Notes: generated by a model not told the origin, from the letters alone. A DNA stretch of 64,000 bases from Paenibacillus sp. FSL H8-0548 (GCF_038630985.1 NZ_CP152049.1:6811501-6875500); one strand, 5' to 3'; numbered from the stretch's first letter, positions 18,446 to 28,134 are shown. A program made the numbers and translations.

Positions 18446-19687
18446 TTAAGTCCGATAGGCCGCATTGATACGAACATAGTCATAGGTCAAATCACAGCCC
18501 CAAGCTGTTGCCTGCCCTTCGCCATGGTGAAGATCAACACGAATAACTACGGTATCGCCCTTCAAATAATCCAGGGCAGCTTCTTCGTCGAAAGCGATAG
18601 GACGGGATTGCTCCAATGTCAAAATATCACCAAGTCGAATGTCGACCGTCTCTGGATTAACCGGCTGACCTGCACGGCCTACCGCCGCGATAATCCGACC
18701 CCAGTTCGCATCTGCTCCGAATACAGCAGACTTCACGAGCGATGATCCAATAACCGTCTTCGCAATGGCTTGCGCCGAATCATCGCTTATTGCACCATTT
18801 ACCTGTACCTCAACGAGCTTCGTAGCTCCCTCGCCATCACGAGCAATTGCTTTCGCCAGTACCTCGCATACATGACGAATTGCAGCAGCAAACGCATTCC
18901 AGCCCTCGTGTGCCTCGTTCAGCTCCTTATTGCCAGCAAGCCCGCTCGCCATAGCTACAAGCATGTCGTTCGTGCTCGTATCTCCATCAACTGTAATCAT
19001 ATTGAACGTTAAATCCGTCGATTGTCGAAGCAGCTGTTGAAGTGCTTCACTGCCAATAGCAGCATCTGTCGTTACGAAGCCAAGCATCGTCGCCATATTG
19101 GGATGAATCATGCCTGAGCCCTTCGCGGCACCAGCCACAGAAACTTTTTTGCCATCGAGCTCAAGCTCGACGCATACCATTTTCTGAACCAAATCTGTCG
19201 TTAGGATCGCTTGGCAAAAATCCTCTGCGCCTTCACGATTTCCATCCAGCTTTGCCGGTAGTCCATCAATGCCTGTCCGTACTTTATCCATTTTCAGGTT
19301 CTCGCCAATTACACCTGTAGATGCAACCGCTACTTGGTCAGCAGATACGCCAATTAATTCAGCGAACCTTGCGCCCATTTCATAAGCGTCAGCTTCACCT
19401 TGCTTGCCTGTGCAGGCATTCGCGTTGCCGCTGTTAACGATTACGGCACGAAGCAAACCGTCTGAGCCGATGCTATCACGCGTCACCTGAAGCGGAGCAG
19501 CTTGAAATGCATTCGTTGTATACACACCAGCTGCCGCAGCTGGAACCTCGCATACGATTGCCCCTAAATCGTAACGCGTTGTTTTTTTGAGACCGCAGTG
19601 GAGTCCACCTGCTTTAAAGCCTTGTGGCGTTGTTATCGAGCCGTCCGCGACGACCGAGAACAACGCTGCTGAATTGTCCTGTCCCAT
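18446..19687 (-). CDS. argJ: Bifunctional glutamate N-acetyltransferase / ornithine acetyltransferase
   Basis: A 413-residue proenzyme that recycles acetyl groups from N-acetylornithine to glutamate. The autocleavage site is visible in H-P-N-M-A-T-M-L, where cleavage between Ala and Thr frees the catalytic Thr. ArgJ accounts for the absence of argE in the cluster, since acetyl groups are recycled rather than hydrolysed. The ATG follows AAGGAG at normal spacing. Whether it also uses acetyl-CoA (true bifunctionality) cannot be judged from sequence alone. Confidence 0.95.
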   Translation of the reverse strand: MGQDNSAALFSVVADGSITTPQGFKAGGLHCGLKKTTRYDLGAIVCEVPAAAAGVYTTNAFQAAPLQVTRDSIGSDGLLRAVIVNSGNANACTGKQGEADAYEMGARFAELIGVSADQVAVASTGVIGENLKMDKVRTGIDGLPAKLDGNREGAEDFCQAILTTDLVQKMVCVELELDGKKVSVAGAAKGSGMIHPNMATMLGFVTTDAAIGSEALQQLLRQSTDLTFNMITVDGDTSTNDMLVAMASGLAGNKELNEAHEGWNAFAAAIRHVCEVLAKAIARDGEGATKLVEVQVNGAISDDSAQAIAKTVIGSSLVKSAVFGADANWGRIIAAVGRAGQPVNPETVDIRLGDILTLEQSRPIAFDEEAALDYLKGDTVVIRVDLHHGEGQATAWGCDLTYDYVRINAAYRT

Positions 19688-19752
19688 TGTAAGATCGTAT
19701 CTCCTTCACCAGTATAAGTATGATTACTATGTTTATAAGGTATATTTGTTTA

Positions 19753-20802
19753 TTACGGATAAACAGGAACAAACTGCAGTCCAAGCGTCTCGTCCCAGCC
19801 CATCATTAGATTCAAGTTTTGGATCGCTTGACCAGCCGCACCTTTAACAAGATTATCAATAACGGATACGATCGTTACACGACCTGTACGTTCATCAACC
19901 GCAAAGCCGATATCACAATAATTAGAGCCCCATACTTCCTTCGTAGACGGCCACCCACCTTCTGGACGAATCCGTACAAATTTACGCCCTTCATAATAAG
20001 TACGATATAGCTCTATAAAATCGTTCGTGCTCCGCTCGCCTTGAACCGTAGCGTACATGGTGGACATAATTCCCCTTGTCATCGGTACGAGGTGAGTCGT
20101 AAAGGTTGTCACGACGGGCTTATTAGCCGCATCTGACAATACCATTTCGATTTCTGGAATATGTTGGTGCTGATTCAGCTTATAAGCTCTTAAATTTTCA
20201 TTTAGCTCTGAATAATGGGTACCCAATGAAGCTCCGCGCCCCGCTCCGGAAACGCCGGATTTTGCGTCAATAATTATTGTAGACGGATCAATCCAGCCTT
20301 CCTTCACTGCTGGAATTAAACCGAGCAGTGTCGCTGTCGGGTAACAGCCCGGGTTGGAAATGAAAGGTGCATCCTGCACTTGATCGCCATATATTTCAGC
20401 CAGACCAAATACGGCTTGCTTTAGATAAGCATCATCCGCGGCCGGCTTTTTATACCATTTTTCATATAAGGCAGGTGATTTCAAACGGAAATCCCCTGAC
20501 AAATCAATTACCTTCAAGCCAGCCTCAAGCAGCGTTGGAACGAGCTTCGATGCAACGCCAGCAGGCGTTGCAAGGAACACAACATCCGCCTTCTCTTTAA
20601 TGGAAGCAGGTTCTACATCGTCAAGTAGCTCTTCGCGGATACCGATTAAATGCGGATAGCCCTCCGAAATAGAAGTACCTGCACTGGAGGAGGAAATGAC
20701 CGAGGTCACCTCTGCCAGCGGATGAGATGCGAGCAATCGAATGAGCTCTACACCGCCATATCCGGTTGAACCGATTATTGCTATTTTCACCTTTATGCTC
20801 AT
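19753..20802 (-). CDS. argC: N-acetyl-gamma-glutamyl-phosphate reductase
   Basis: A 349-residue NADPH-dependent reductase, first gene of the arginine cluster. The N-terminal dinucleotide motif is I-G-S-T-G-Y-G-G-V-E-L, the catalytic Cys is in S-N-P-G-C-Y-P-T-A-T, and a conserved His is in F-T-T-H-L-V-P. The start has GGGGAG upstream. Expression should begin at the promoter at 20962-20990. Confidence 0.96.
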   Translation of the reverse strand: MSIKVKIAIIGSTGYGGVELIRLLASHPLAEVTSVISSSSAGTSISEGYPHLIGIREELLDDVEPASIKEKADVVFLATPAGVASKLVPTLLEAGLKVIDLSGDFRLKSPALYEKWYKKPAADDAYLKQAVFGLAEIYGDQVQDAPFISNPGCYPTATLLGLIPAVKEGWIDPSTIIIDAKSGVSGAGRGASLGTHYSELNENLRAYKLNQHQHIPEIEMVLSDAANKPVVTTFTTHLVPMTRGIMSTMYATVQGERSTNDFIELYRTYYEGRKFVRIRPEGGWPSTKEVWGSNYCDIGFAVDERTGRVTIVSVIDNLVKGAAGQAIQNLNLMMGWDETLGLQFVPVYP

Positions 20803-21186
20803 GTTAATCTCTCCCCGAAACTAGATGCTGCACAGCTGAAGCTAGCTTGCAATGCAGCTCTTTCTATTGCTCTTTCCGCAAGCGGAAAGCTTGTATTCTT
20901 CCCCAGCTTATAATTGTACAACATTCGGCAGTTGATGGAAATACACACATTGTTTCGTATTATTATACATTTTAATTAATAATAATACAACGAACGTTTA
21001 TTGACTTTTTTGTCCAACGTATATTCCGATTTCTTATGACAATTTTTTAAAAACAAGAACACCTGTTCCCTTTTTATGTTATCATAAAACTAGCATAAAT
21101 GATATACTATTTGCAACCAGAGTTATATGAGCGGCGAGCCACCCGAGCAAACACACCAGCCATACCATTTAAAGGAGGATACCAGC
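20803..21186. other. Divergent intergenic region between argC and the coiled-coil gene
   Basis: It holds the argC promoter and its overlapping inverted repeat, and a short palindrome at 20872-20889 (CTTTCCGCAAGCGGAAAG) in the argC leader. A weak plus-strand promoter candidate ends in TATACT near 21100. No gene is evident. Confidence 0.6.
20957..20990 (-). promoter_or_regulatory. argC promoter with overlapping inverted repeat
   Basis: On the minus strand TTGTAT (20985-20990) and TATAAT (20962-20967) are separated by exactly 17 bp. The arms GTATTATTAT (20957-20966) and ATAATAATAC (20979-20988) form a perfect 10-bp inverted repeat across the same interval. By analogy with AhrC/ArgR operators of arginine genes this could be the repressor site, but the match to a classic ARG box is loose. 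Confidence 0.6.
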
Positions 21187-21693
21187 ATGGAAGAGCAAAT
21201 CCTACAACAAATTCTCGACAAGCTCCAATCATTTGAGGAAGAACAGAAGGAAATGAAACAGACGCTCAACAAGCTCGATTCTATTGAGAGCGAGCAGCTT
21301 CAAATGAAACAGGCGCTCAACAAGCTCGATTCTATCGAGAACGAGCAGCTTCAAATGAAACAGGCGCTCAACAAGCTCGATTCTATCGAGAACGAGCAAC
21401 TGGGAATGAAACAGACATTAGATGAAATGAAGCAAGCCATTTTTGAAATGAAGCAGGAGCAGCATACGACTAATCACAGGCTTCATCAAATTGAAACCTT
21501 GGTTGTTGATATCCCATTGGTCCGTCAGGCAACACTGGAGACACTCGAGATATCAAAACGAATCGAAACCACTGGGGCAAGCTTTGAACGAAAAGTAGCC
21601 GCCGAGCTGAACACGCATGGTTTCGGAATCGATATTTTAAACCGAGAACAGCTCATCCTGAAAACAGAAATTGAAAAGCTAAAACGAAAATAA
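21187..21693 (+). CDS. Coiled-coil protein of unknown function with 17-residue repeats
   Basis: A 168-residue, highly charged protein with no signal peptide or membrane segment. Three tandem 17-residue units (L-N-K-L-D-S-I-E-N-E-Q-L-Q-M-K-Q-A) span residues 27-77, followed by further Glu/Lys/Gln helices, so a long coiled coil is likely. The C-terminal third (around A-S-F-E-R-K-V-A-A-E-L-N) is less repetitive and may be a distinct domain. ATG at 21187 follows AAAGGAGG. I do not recognise the family; similar short coiled-coil hypotheticals are common in Bacillales. Confidence 0.8.
   Translation: MEEQILQQILDKLQSFEEEQKEMKQTLNKLDSIESEQLQMKQALNKLDSIENEQLQMKQALNKLDSIENEQLGMKQTLDEMKQAIFEMKQEQHTTNHRLHQIETLVVDIPLVRQATLETLEISKRIETTGASFERKVAAELNTHGFGIDILNREQLILKTEIEKLKRK
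21265..21417 (+). repeat. Three in-frame 51-bp tandem repeats
   Basis: Units begin at 21265, 21316 and 21367 and are nearly identical at the DNA level, encoding 17 residues each. Low divergence at synonymous sites suggests recent duplication. Confidence 0.9.
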
Positions 21694-21758
21694 AGCTATA
21701 AATTCTTAAATCGCCAAACCTGCTTCAACCTACAACCAACTACTCCATAACCCGCTCG

Positions 21759-21840
21759 GACTAAATGACATTTAGTCGCTAGGCAAGGGTCAAAGCTTCC
21801 GTAGCTTGCTGACAAGGCGCGGACAGCTTGACTCTTGCCT
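21759..21840 (+). repeat. Two adjacent intergenic hairpins
   Basis: Hairpin 1 (21759-21777) is GACTAAATG-A-CATTTAGTC, a perfect 9-bp inverted repeat. Hairpin 2 (21781-21840) pairs AGGCAAGGGTCAAAGCT with AGCTTGACTCTTGCCT with one mismatch and one bulge, around a GC-rich loop. It may end the upstream coiled-coil gene transcript, but it lacks a U-tract. Confidence 0.6.
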
Positions 21841-21963
21841 AATATTCCTCGGTAAAATAACCAAGATTCATCAGAACAACCTGCTCACCAGTGAGCATCC
21901 TTCTTCGTTCTACTTTGTTCAGCAACTTTGTTCAGAAGACTAGCTCATTTATCTTTTATTCCC

Positions 21964-22030
21964 TGCTACGCTGCACTTTCTACAGTAGAATAGCTCTTTT
22001 TCCGTTCTTCACCTTGCTACGCTGCACTTT
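21964..22030 (+). repeat. Second pair of the 51-bp intergenic repeat family
   Basis: TGCTACGCTGCACTTT occurs at 21964 and again at 22015, exactly 51 bp apart. The sequence resembles the units at 12261-12343. Further degenerate pieces ending in CAGTAGAAT lie near 22147. Confidence 0.75.
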
Positions 22031-22271
22031 TTACAATAGATTCGCTCGCTTTCATCAAATCCATCCCAATATGAGCAGTTTCTGCTGCATGATTACAATG
22101 TAGCTTCGACTTTTGAGTATGATGTAAGGTTTCTGTTGTATTTTGTGCAGTAGAATCCTCCGTTTACCGTAATATTTCTTACTACGCATTTGTACGAATG
22201 ACGAATAGCGCGCAATAAATCACCTTTCGGTCTCCAACTTCATCCAGGTCCCCTACAAATACCTGCCTCAA

Positions 22272-23156
22272 TCAGCTATCCAGCTTGAAGCCTTGCCCCA
22301 GTACCTCAGCCGTATTACTTATAATAACGAAAGCACCCGGATCAATCGCCCGGACAAGCTGCTTAAGCTTCGGCACCTCATTTTGCCCAACGACTACCAT
22401 TAGTACCGTTCGCCCAGCACCTGTGTACCCCCCGTGGCCATCCAGCCGAGTCAAACCCCGATCCAGATCGTGAAGGATGGCTTCGGCTACCGACTCCGAT
22501 TCTTCGCTAATAATAAAGGCGACCTTAGAGAGCTGCAGACCGCTTTGGACAAAATCAATCGTTTTGCTCGTCACGAACAAGCCAATCAAAGCATAGAGCG
22601 CGACCTCAGGCGATATGATGATCCCTGCTGCAATGATCACACACCCATCAAAGCAAACGATCGCTAGACTAAGCGGAAGCCCTGTATAACGATGTAAAAT
22701 TTGCGCAGCTAAATCCAGCCCGCCTGTCGATGCCCCACCACGAAAAACGAGTCCTAATCCAAGACCTACTCCGATGCCGCCATATATGGCCGCAAGCAAA
22801 GGATTATCCGTAGGGGATGGCCAGCCATTCGTCAGTAGAACAAACAACGGCAGTATGACTGAGCCAAGCGCTGTTTTGAGACCAAACCGTTTGCCAAGCA
22901 GCCAAAGGCCTACAATAAACAACGGAATATTAATCGCCCATTGCGTGAGCGCCGGAGTAATTCCTGCCATTCTTTGCACCAGAATCGATACCCCCGAAAC
23001 ACCGCCAGACGCGATGCCATTAGGCACCATAAACATATTAAAGCTAATAGCCACAATCATTGAACCAATCAGGAGCTGGACAATACTCCAAACCGACTGA
23101 GCTCTTGGACTTAAGGTACGCCCGCCTTTTCTACGTTTTACTGTCCCCTCATTCAT
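22272..23156 (-). CDS. YitT-family (DUF161/DUF2179) membrane protein
   Basis: A 294-residue protein with about five hydrophobic segments in the first 200 residues, including the family hallmarks P-N-G-I-A-S-G-G-V-S-G and F-R-G-G-A-S-T-G-G-L-D. The C-terminal soluble DUF2179-type domain ends at F-V-I-I-S-N-T-A-E-V-L-G-Q-G-F. The molecular function of YitT proteins is not established. The ATG at 23156 follows AGGAG by 9 nt; the longer reading to 23204 would run into the prfB terminator. Confidence 0.88.
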   Translation of the reverse strand: MNEGTVKRRKGGRTLSPRAQSVWSIVQLLIGSMIVAISFNMFMVPNGIASGGVSGVSILVQRMAGITPALTQWAINIPLFIVGLWLLGKRFGLKTALGSVILPLFVLLTNGWPSPTDNPLLAAIYGGIGVGLGLGLVFRGGASTGGLDLAAQILHRYTGLPLSLAIVCFDGCVIIAAGIIISPEVALYALIGLFVTSKTIDFVQSGLQLSKVAFIISEESESVAEAILHDLDRGLTRLDGHGGYTGAGRTVLMVVVGQNEVPKLKQLVRAIDPGAFVIISNTAEVLGQGFKLDS

Positions 23157-23186
23157 GCCGTGTATCTCCTCGCAGGCTGATTTTCG

Positions 23187-23229
23187 CAAAAAGAAGAGCT
23201 CCACACGAAAACCGTGTTGGAACTCTTCC
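23187..23229 (-). terminator. Intrinsic terminator of prfB
   Basis: On the minus strand a roughly 15-bp stem (GAAGAGTTCCAACACG pairing with CGTGTGGAGCTCTTC) is followed by TTTTTGC. It lies between prfB and the YitT gene. Confidence 0.85.
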
Positions 23230-23243
23230 CCAGAGTAATACTC

Positions 23244-24351
23244 TTATTCATGACGAATCTGATGGCGCAAATAGCCATCAATAAACGCGTCGATATCTCC
23301 ATCCATAACTGCACCTACGTTACCTGTCTCCACCGATGTACGGTGATCCTTCACCATGCTGTAAGGGTGAAAGACGTAAGAACGTATTTGACTGCCCCAA
23401 GCGATCTCCGATTGGTCTCCTCGAATTTCCGCTAGGTGCTTGATTTGCTCTTCAATCTTCCGTTCATAAAGCTTGGACCGTAGCGTTTTCATTGCCTTTT
23501 CCCGGTTTTGGATTTGTGAGCGCTCCTGCTGGCAAGCTACAATAATGCCCGATGGAATATGTGTAATTCGGATCGCTGACTCCGTCTTATTGACGTGCTG
23601 ACCGCCCGCGCCGCTTGCTCTGTACGTATCCACCTTCAAATCCTCTGGTCGAATCTCAATTTCAATACTATCATCGATTTCCGGTACAACATCACAAGAA
23701 GCGAAGGATGTATGCCTGCGGCCCGCAGAATCAAACGGAGAAATGCGGACAAGCCTGTGCACGCCTTTCTCAGCCTTCAGATAGCCATAAGCGTTGAAGC
23801 CCTTAACGAGAATGGTGACACTCTTGATACCGGCCTCATCGCCAGGCAAATAATCAAGCAGTTCTACCTTGAAGCCGCTCTTCTCCGCCCAGCGCGTGTA
23901 CATTCTGTAGAGCATTAGCCCCCAGTCCTGCGACTCGGTACCGCCAGCGCCAGGATGCAGCTCTAGAATCGCATTGAGCTTATCGTAAGGCTGATTGAGC
24001 AGCAATTGAAGCTCAAAGTCGCTTATCTTCTTCATAAGCTTCTCAACGCCGCTCACGACGTCTGCTTCAAGCGACTCATCGCTCTCCTCTTCGGCTAGCT
24101 CCAGCATCATCTGCAGCTCTTCCTGCTCGTTATTCAGCCCATCATAATGATCTACGACGGACTTCACTGCATTCATCTCGGAAATTACGCTTTGCGCTTT
24201 CTCATTGTCATCCCAAAAATCAGGAAACGTCATTTTTTCTTCGAAATTCGCAATAATCTCTTGCTTAATATCTAAGTCAAAGAGACCCCCTGAGCTCTTG
24301 GAGACGCTTAGCCATTTCACGCAGGTCTTGTTTAACCGTTATGTCTATCAT
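23244..24351 (-). CDS. prfB: Peptide chain release factor 2, with programmed +1 frameshift
   Basis: RF2 terminates translation at UGA and UAA. The zero frame starts at ATG 24351, runs 24 codons and meets an in-frame TGA at 24279-24277. The site reads AGGGGGTCTCTTTGAC, the classic RF2 autoregulatory signal: an internal Shine-Dalgarno-like AGGGGG, then CTT TGA C. Skipping one base gives the remaining 344 residues from 24278, total about 368, near the normal RF2 length. The peptide-release motif G-G-Q ([10 protein letters not shown]) and the UGA-reading S-P-F tripeptide are present. It lies downstream of secA as in B. subtilis. Confidence 0.96.
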
Positions 24352-24418
24352 AGCTACCGCTTCACCTCAAAATTTTAGTTGATCATTAACCGTATGCTGC
24401 GCCGCCTAACATCGTTCC

Positions 24419-26926
24419 TTACTTGCCGTGGCACTGCTTGTATTTCTTGCCGCTGCCACATGGACAAGCATCGTTGCGGCCGACACGCTCCTCGCGCTTA
24501 GCAGGACGCTTCTCTACCGCTTCACCGCCGCCGCTCGTTGTTGTCGTTTGGCCTTGCGCTACTTCTTGACGCTCTAGATTGCTCTCTACGCGCGCCTTCA
24601 TGATGTATCTCGCAACTTCTTCTTGAATGTTCTCGATCATTTCCTTGAACATCTCGAAGCCTTCAAATTGATATTCACGAAGAGGATCTGTACCGCCATA
24701 TGCGCGTAAATGAATACCTTGACGAAGCTGATCCATGGCATCGATGTGATCCATCCATTTGCTGTCTACAGCACGCAGCACAACAACCTTCTCGAACTCA
24801 CGCATCGTTTCAGGTCCAAGCTCTGCCTCGCGCTCATCATACGAAGCAACAACCTCTTCGAAAATATAATCGCTAATCTCAGACTTTTCCTTGCCCCAAA
24901 TTTCTTCCTTGGAGATCGCGCCTTCTTGCAGGAACGTAGCGTGCGCATAATCGATAATCGCTTGAAGATCCCACTCCTCCGGAATATCCTCAGAACAGTG
25001 TGCTTCAACGATACGTTCGATAACCGGCTTGATCATATCCATAACTTCCTGGCGGATATTTTCGGAACCAAGAATGTCGCGGCGCTGCTTATAAATAACC
25101 TCACGCTGCTGATTCATAACATCATCATATTGCAAAACGACTTTCCGAATGTCGAAGTTATTGCCCTCAACACGCTTCTGAGCGGATTCAATCGCTCTTG
25201 AGATCATCCGACTCTCGATAGGCTGATCCTCATCAAGACCTAGCTTGTCCATCATGCCCATAATATTTTCAGAACCGAAGCGACGCATCAGCTCATCCTC
25301 TAATGATAAATAGAACTGCGAAGACCCTGGATCGCCTTGACGTCCTGCACGACCACGAAGCTGATTATCAATTCGACGGCTCTCATGCCGCTCCGTACCA
25401 ATAATATGCAAACCACCAATATCGGCAACTGAATCTCCCAGCAAAATATCGGTACCACGACCAGCCATATTCGTTGCAATCGTCACAGAACCCGATTGTC
25501 CAGCACGAGAAATAATTTCCGCTTCCTCTGCATGGAACTTCGCATTCAGTACCTTATGCGTTACGCCTCTGCGTTTCAGCATATCAGATAGCTTCTCCGA
25601 ATTTTCAATAGAGATCGTACCAACAAGCACTGGTTGATTCTTACTATGACGTTCAACAATTTCTTCTACAACGGCTTTGAATTTACCGAGTTCGGTCTTG
25701 TAGACGACATCTGCAATATCCGCACGAATCATAGAACGGTTTGTAGGCACTTGAATGACATCGAGCCCGTAAATCCGTTTGAACTCTTCTTCCTCTGTTT
25801 TCGCCGTACCGGTCATACCTGCCAGCTTGCGATACATACGGAAGTAGTTCTGGAACGTTATCGTTGCAAGTGTCATACTTTCGTTCTGAACCTTCAGCTC
25901 TTCCTTAGCTTCAATCGCTTGGTGCAAGCCATCGCTGTAACGGCGGCCCGACATAAGACGGCCCGTGAACTCGTCAACAATGACAACCTCTTCTTCCTCA
26001 ACAACATAATCAACATCGCGCTTCATAATGAAATTCGCTTTCAGCGCTTGTTGAATATGATGGTTAAGTGTAACATTCGCATGGTCGAATAGGTTCTCAA
26101 TTTGGAAAGCCTTCTCTACCTTTTCTACGCCTGATTCAGTCAGCATTACGCTGCGCAGCTTAATATCAATCGTAAAGTCCTCTTCGGGCTTCAAACGAGC
26201 AATAAATCGATCAGCGGCAAAATAAAGCTCTGTCGACTTCGCAGCTTGTCCAGAAATAATAAGCGGCGTTCGAGCTTCATCGACAAGAATCGAATCCACT
26301 TCATCGATGATGGCAAAATAAAGCGGGCGCTGAACCATCTGTTCCTTATAAAGCACCATATTGTCACGCAAATAATCGAAGCCGAATTCATTATTCGTAC
26401 CGTAAGTAATATCACAAGCATAAGCCTCTTGCTTCTCATCATGCGACAAGCCATGCAGGTTACAGCCAACAGTCATGCCGAGAAAGCCATACAGCTCTCC
26501 CATCAATTCGCTATCACGCTGTGCTAGATAGTTATTGACAGTAATAACGTGGACACCTTTGCCGAGAAGTGCATTTAAATAAACCGGAAGCGTCGCAACA
26601 AGCGTCTTACCTTCACCCGTTCTCATCTCCGCAATTTTACCTTCATGAAGAACGATACCGCCGAGTAATTGCACATCAAAATGACGCATACCTAGCGTAC
26701 GCTTAGATGCTTCTCTTACGGTTGCAAAAGCTTCAGGCATAATTTTTTCCAACGTCTCGCCCTTATCAAGTCTTGCTCTGAATTCCTCGGTTTTAGCACG
26801 CAGCCCTTCATCCGATAAAGCTGTAAATTTGGATTCCAGTGCATTTACTTCATCTACTGTCCGTTGAATCCGTTTAACCTCGCGCTCGTTATGGTCACCA
26901 AATATCTTTTTCACTAATCCGAGCAT
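24419..26926 (-). CDS. secA: Preprotein translocase ATPase SecA
   Basis: An 835-residue motor that drives export through SecYEG. Walker A ([10 protein letters not shown]), the [13 protein letters not shown] motif, helicase-like motifs ([10 protein letters not shown]) and the C-terminal zinc-binding [13 protein letters not shown] are all visible, so it is full length. It should export the many surface proteins encoded here. Its promoter is likely at 26964-26992. Confidence 0.98.
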   Translation of the reverse strand: MLGLVKKIFGDHNEREVKRIQRTVDEVNALESKFTALSDEGLRAKTEEFRARLDKGETLEKIMPEAFATVREASKRTLGMRHFDVQLLGGIVLHEGKIAEMRTGEGKTLVATLPVYLNALLGKGVHVITVNNYLAQRDSELMGELYGFLGMTVGCNLHGLSHDEKQEAYACDITYGTNNEFGFDYLRDNMVLYKEQMVQRPLYFAIIDEVDSILVDEARTPLIISGQAAKSTELYFAADRFIARLKPEEDFTIDIKLRSVMLTESGVEKVEKAFQIENLFDHANVTLNHHIQQALKANFIMKRDVDYVVEEEEVVIVDEFTGRLMSGRRYSDGLHQAIEAKEELKVQNESMTLATITFQNYFRMYRKLAGMTGTAKTEEEEFKRIYGLDVIQVPTNRSMIRADIADVVYKTELGKFKAVVEEIVERHSKNQPVLVGTISIENSEKLSDMLKRRGVTHKVLNAKFHAEEAEIISRAGQSGSVTIATNMAGRGTDILLGDSVADIGGLHIIGTERHESRRIDNQLRGRAGRQGDPGSSQFYLSLEDELMRRFGSENIMGMMDKLGLDEDQPIESRMISRAIESAQKRVEGNNFDIRKVVLQYDDVMNQQREVIYKQRRDILGSENIRQEVMDMIKPVIERIVEAHCSEDIPEEWDLQAIIDYAHATFLQEGAISKEEIWGKEKSEISDYIFEEVVASYDEREAELGPETMREFEKVVVLRAVDSKWMDHIDAMDQLRQGIHLRAYGGTDPLREYQFEGFEMFKEMIENIQEEVARYIMKARVESNLERQEVAQGQTTTTSGGGEAVEKRPAKREERVGRNDACPCGSGKKYKQCHGK

Positions 26927-26963
26927 GGAATTCCCCTTTCATAATGACAACTCTTTGCCTTAA

Positions 26964-26992
26964 ATTGTATCAGTTTGTAGAGATCGCCGCAA
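26964..26992 (-). promoter_or_regulatory. Sigma-A-type promoter of secA
   Basis: TTGCGG (26987-26992) and TACAAT (26964-26969) on the minus strand are separated by 17 bp, about 40 bp ahead of the secA start. Confidence 0.6.
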
Positions 26993-27005
26993 CGAGGATG
27001 CTTGG

Positions 27006-27046
27006 AAAAGAAAAAGCCTTTCTCCAAAAAGGAGAATAGGCTCTTT
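27006..27046 (-). terminator. Intrinsic terminator of hpf
   Basis: On the minus strand AAAGAGCCtaTTCTCC pairs with GGAGAAAGGCTTT with a small bulge, followed by a T-rich run. Confidence 0.8.
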
Positions 27047-27065
27047 AATTTAAGTATAATTGCGG

Positions 27066-27611
27066 CTAGCCCTGCTCAATTAAGCCATATTTTCCATCAC
27101 TTCGTTTGTATACAACACTTACCTCTTTGTTGTCTACATTCGAGAAGACGAAGAAACTATGTCCAACCATATTCATTTGCAAAATCGCTTCTTCTACATC
27201 CATCGGCTTGAGTGCAAAGCGCTTGGTACGTACTAGCTCCAAATCGTCTTCTTCCTCTAGAACGCCCACTGCTGAGCCTTCTTCCTTGAATAAGGCGCGT
27301 ACGCCGCTGTCTTGGCGGAATTTGCGATTCACTTTTGTTTTGTGCTTACGTATTTGTCGTTCGAGTTTGTCAGCAACCAAATCTATCGATGCGTACATGT
27401 CCTCGCTTTTCTCTTCGGCTCTTAGCATAACGCCGGTAAGTGGAATGGTCACCTCTACTGCATGTTTACCTTTGGTGACGGATAGTGTTACGTTAATATC
27501 GGAGGTGATTGGTGCTTCGAAATATTTATCCAATCGGCTGAGTTTTTTTTCGACGTATTCTCTCAATGCGTCTGTCACTTGAAAGTGTTGACCTCGAATG
27601 TTGTAGTTCAT
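27066..27611 (-). CDS. hpf: Long-form ribosome hibernation promoting factor
   Basis: A 181-residue HPF of the long type: N-terminal ribosome-binding beta-alpha domain (~1-105, with V-T-D-A-L-R-E-Y-V-E-K-K and H-A-V-E-V-T-I-P), linker, and C-terminal dimerisation domain (~120-180, M-D-V-E-E-A-I-L-Q-M-N-M-V-G-H-S-F-F-V-F). It joins 70S ribosomes into inactive 100S dimers in stationary phase. The ATG follows AAAGGAGGAG. It lies just upstream of secA, as is common in Bacillales. Confidence 0.95.
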   Translation of the reverse strand: MNYNIRGQHFQVTDALREYVEKKLSRLDKYFEAPITSDINVTLSVTKGKHAVEVTIPLTGVMLRAEEKSEDMYASIDLVADKLERQIRKHKTKVNRKFRQDSGVRALFKEEGSAVGVLEEEDDLELVRTKRFALKPMDVEEAILQMNMVGHSFFVFSNVDNKEVSVVYKRSDGKYGLIEQG

Positions 27612-27637
27612 GGGGAACTCCTCCTTTACATGGTATT

Positions 27638-27666
27638 ATTATATCATATGTAAGCGCATAGATCAA
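27638..27666 (-). promoter_or_regulatory. Sigma-A-type promoter of hpf
   Basis: TTGATC (27661-27666) and TATAAT (27638-27643) are 17 bp apart on the minus strand, just upstream of the hpf ribosome site. Stress-sigma control, known for hpf homologues, is not evident from this element. Confidence 0.6.
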
Positions 27667-27758
27667 AATAGTTTTTATTTTATTTAGAATTTTCAGATAA
27701 TTATAACTAAAAATTAATAGAATCGTCACAGCTGGAAGTACTGCCCGCAGGCCATCCA

Positions 27759-27787
27759 CAAAAAAAAGCCCCGGGTTACCGGAGCTT
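27759..27787 (-). terminator. Intrinsic terminator of the cold-shock gene
   Basis: On the minus strand AGCTCCGG pairs with CCGGGGCT (one G-U) and is followed by TTTTTTT. Confidence 0.85.
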
Positions 27788-27844
27788 TGTATATGCTGCT
27801 TGTTTAGTGATCCAAATGATAGGTTGGCTGGATCAGCCGGATAA

Positions 27845-28042
27845 TTACAATTTGACTACGTTAGCTGCTTGTGGACCACGAGCGCCTTCAACGATATCGA
27901 ATTCCACGGATTGGCCTTCTTCAAGTGTTTTGAAACCTTCAGTTTGGATAGCGGAGAAATGAACAAATACGTCGCCGCCTTGCTCAGTCTCGATAAATCC
28001 ATAACCCTTCTCTGCGTTAAACCATTTAACTTTACCTTGCAT
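27845..28042 (-). CDS. Cold-shock protein (CspA/CspB family)
   Basis: A 65-residue single-domain nucleic acid chaperone with both RNA-binding motifs, RNP1 K-G-Y-G-F-I-E and RNP2 V-F-V-H-F-S. The ATG at 28042 has GAAGGGA 10 nt upstream; a TTG two codons earlier is in frame but less likely. It is a single gene with its own promoter and terminator. Which Csp paralogue it is cannot be told from sequence. Confidence 0.95.
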   Translation of the reverse strand: MQGKVKWFNAEKGYGFIETEQGGDVFVHFSAIQTEGFKTLEEGQSVEFDIVEGARGPQAANVVKL

Positions 28043-28104
28043 GTGCAAACATTCCCTTCATCTTCAAATACTGTGAGGCATCTCATTGTATAGCCCACAA
28101 TTTG

Positions 28105-28134
28105 ACTATAACACCCACTTCACGGAATTGTCAA
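28105..28134 (-). promoter_or_regulatory. Promoter of the cold-shock gene
   Basis: TTGACA (28129-28134) with TTATAG 17 bp or TATAGT 18 bp downstream on the minus strand gives a 5' leader of about 55 nt. Confidence 0.6.

Larger units (their letters stand above)
21694..22271. other. Gene-free region with hairpins and 51-bp repeat family
   Basis: It contains the hairpin pair at 21759-21840, the 51-bp repeat pair at 21964-22030 and decayed relatives to about 22160. A short open frame at 21891-22103 is composed of the repeat and is not considered a gene. Confidence 0.7.

Noticed and set aside
21265..22030. Link between coding 51-bp repeats and intergenic 51-bp repeats
   Set aside because: The sequences are unrelated; the shared period seems coincidental.
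21891..22103. 70-codon frame with repeated L-R-C-T-F-Y motifs
   Set aside because: It is simply the 51-bp intergenic repeat translated; degenerate pieces continue outside it in other frames.
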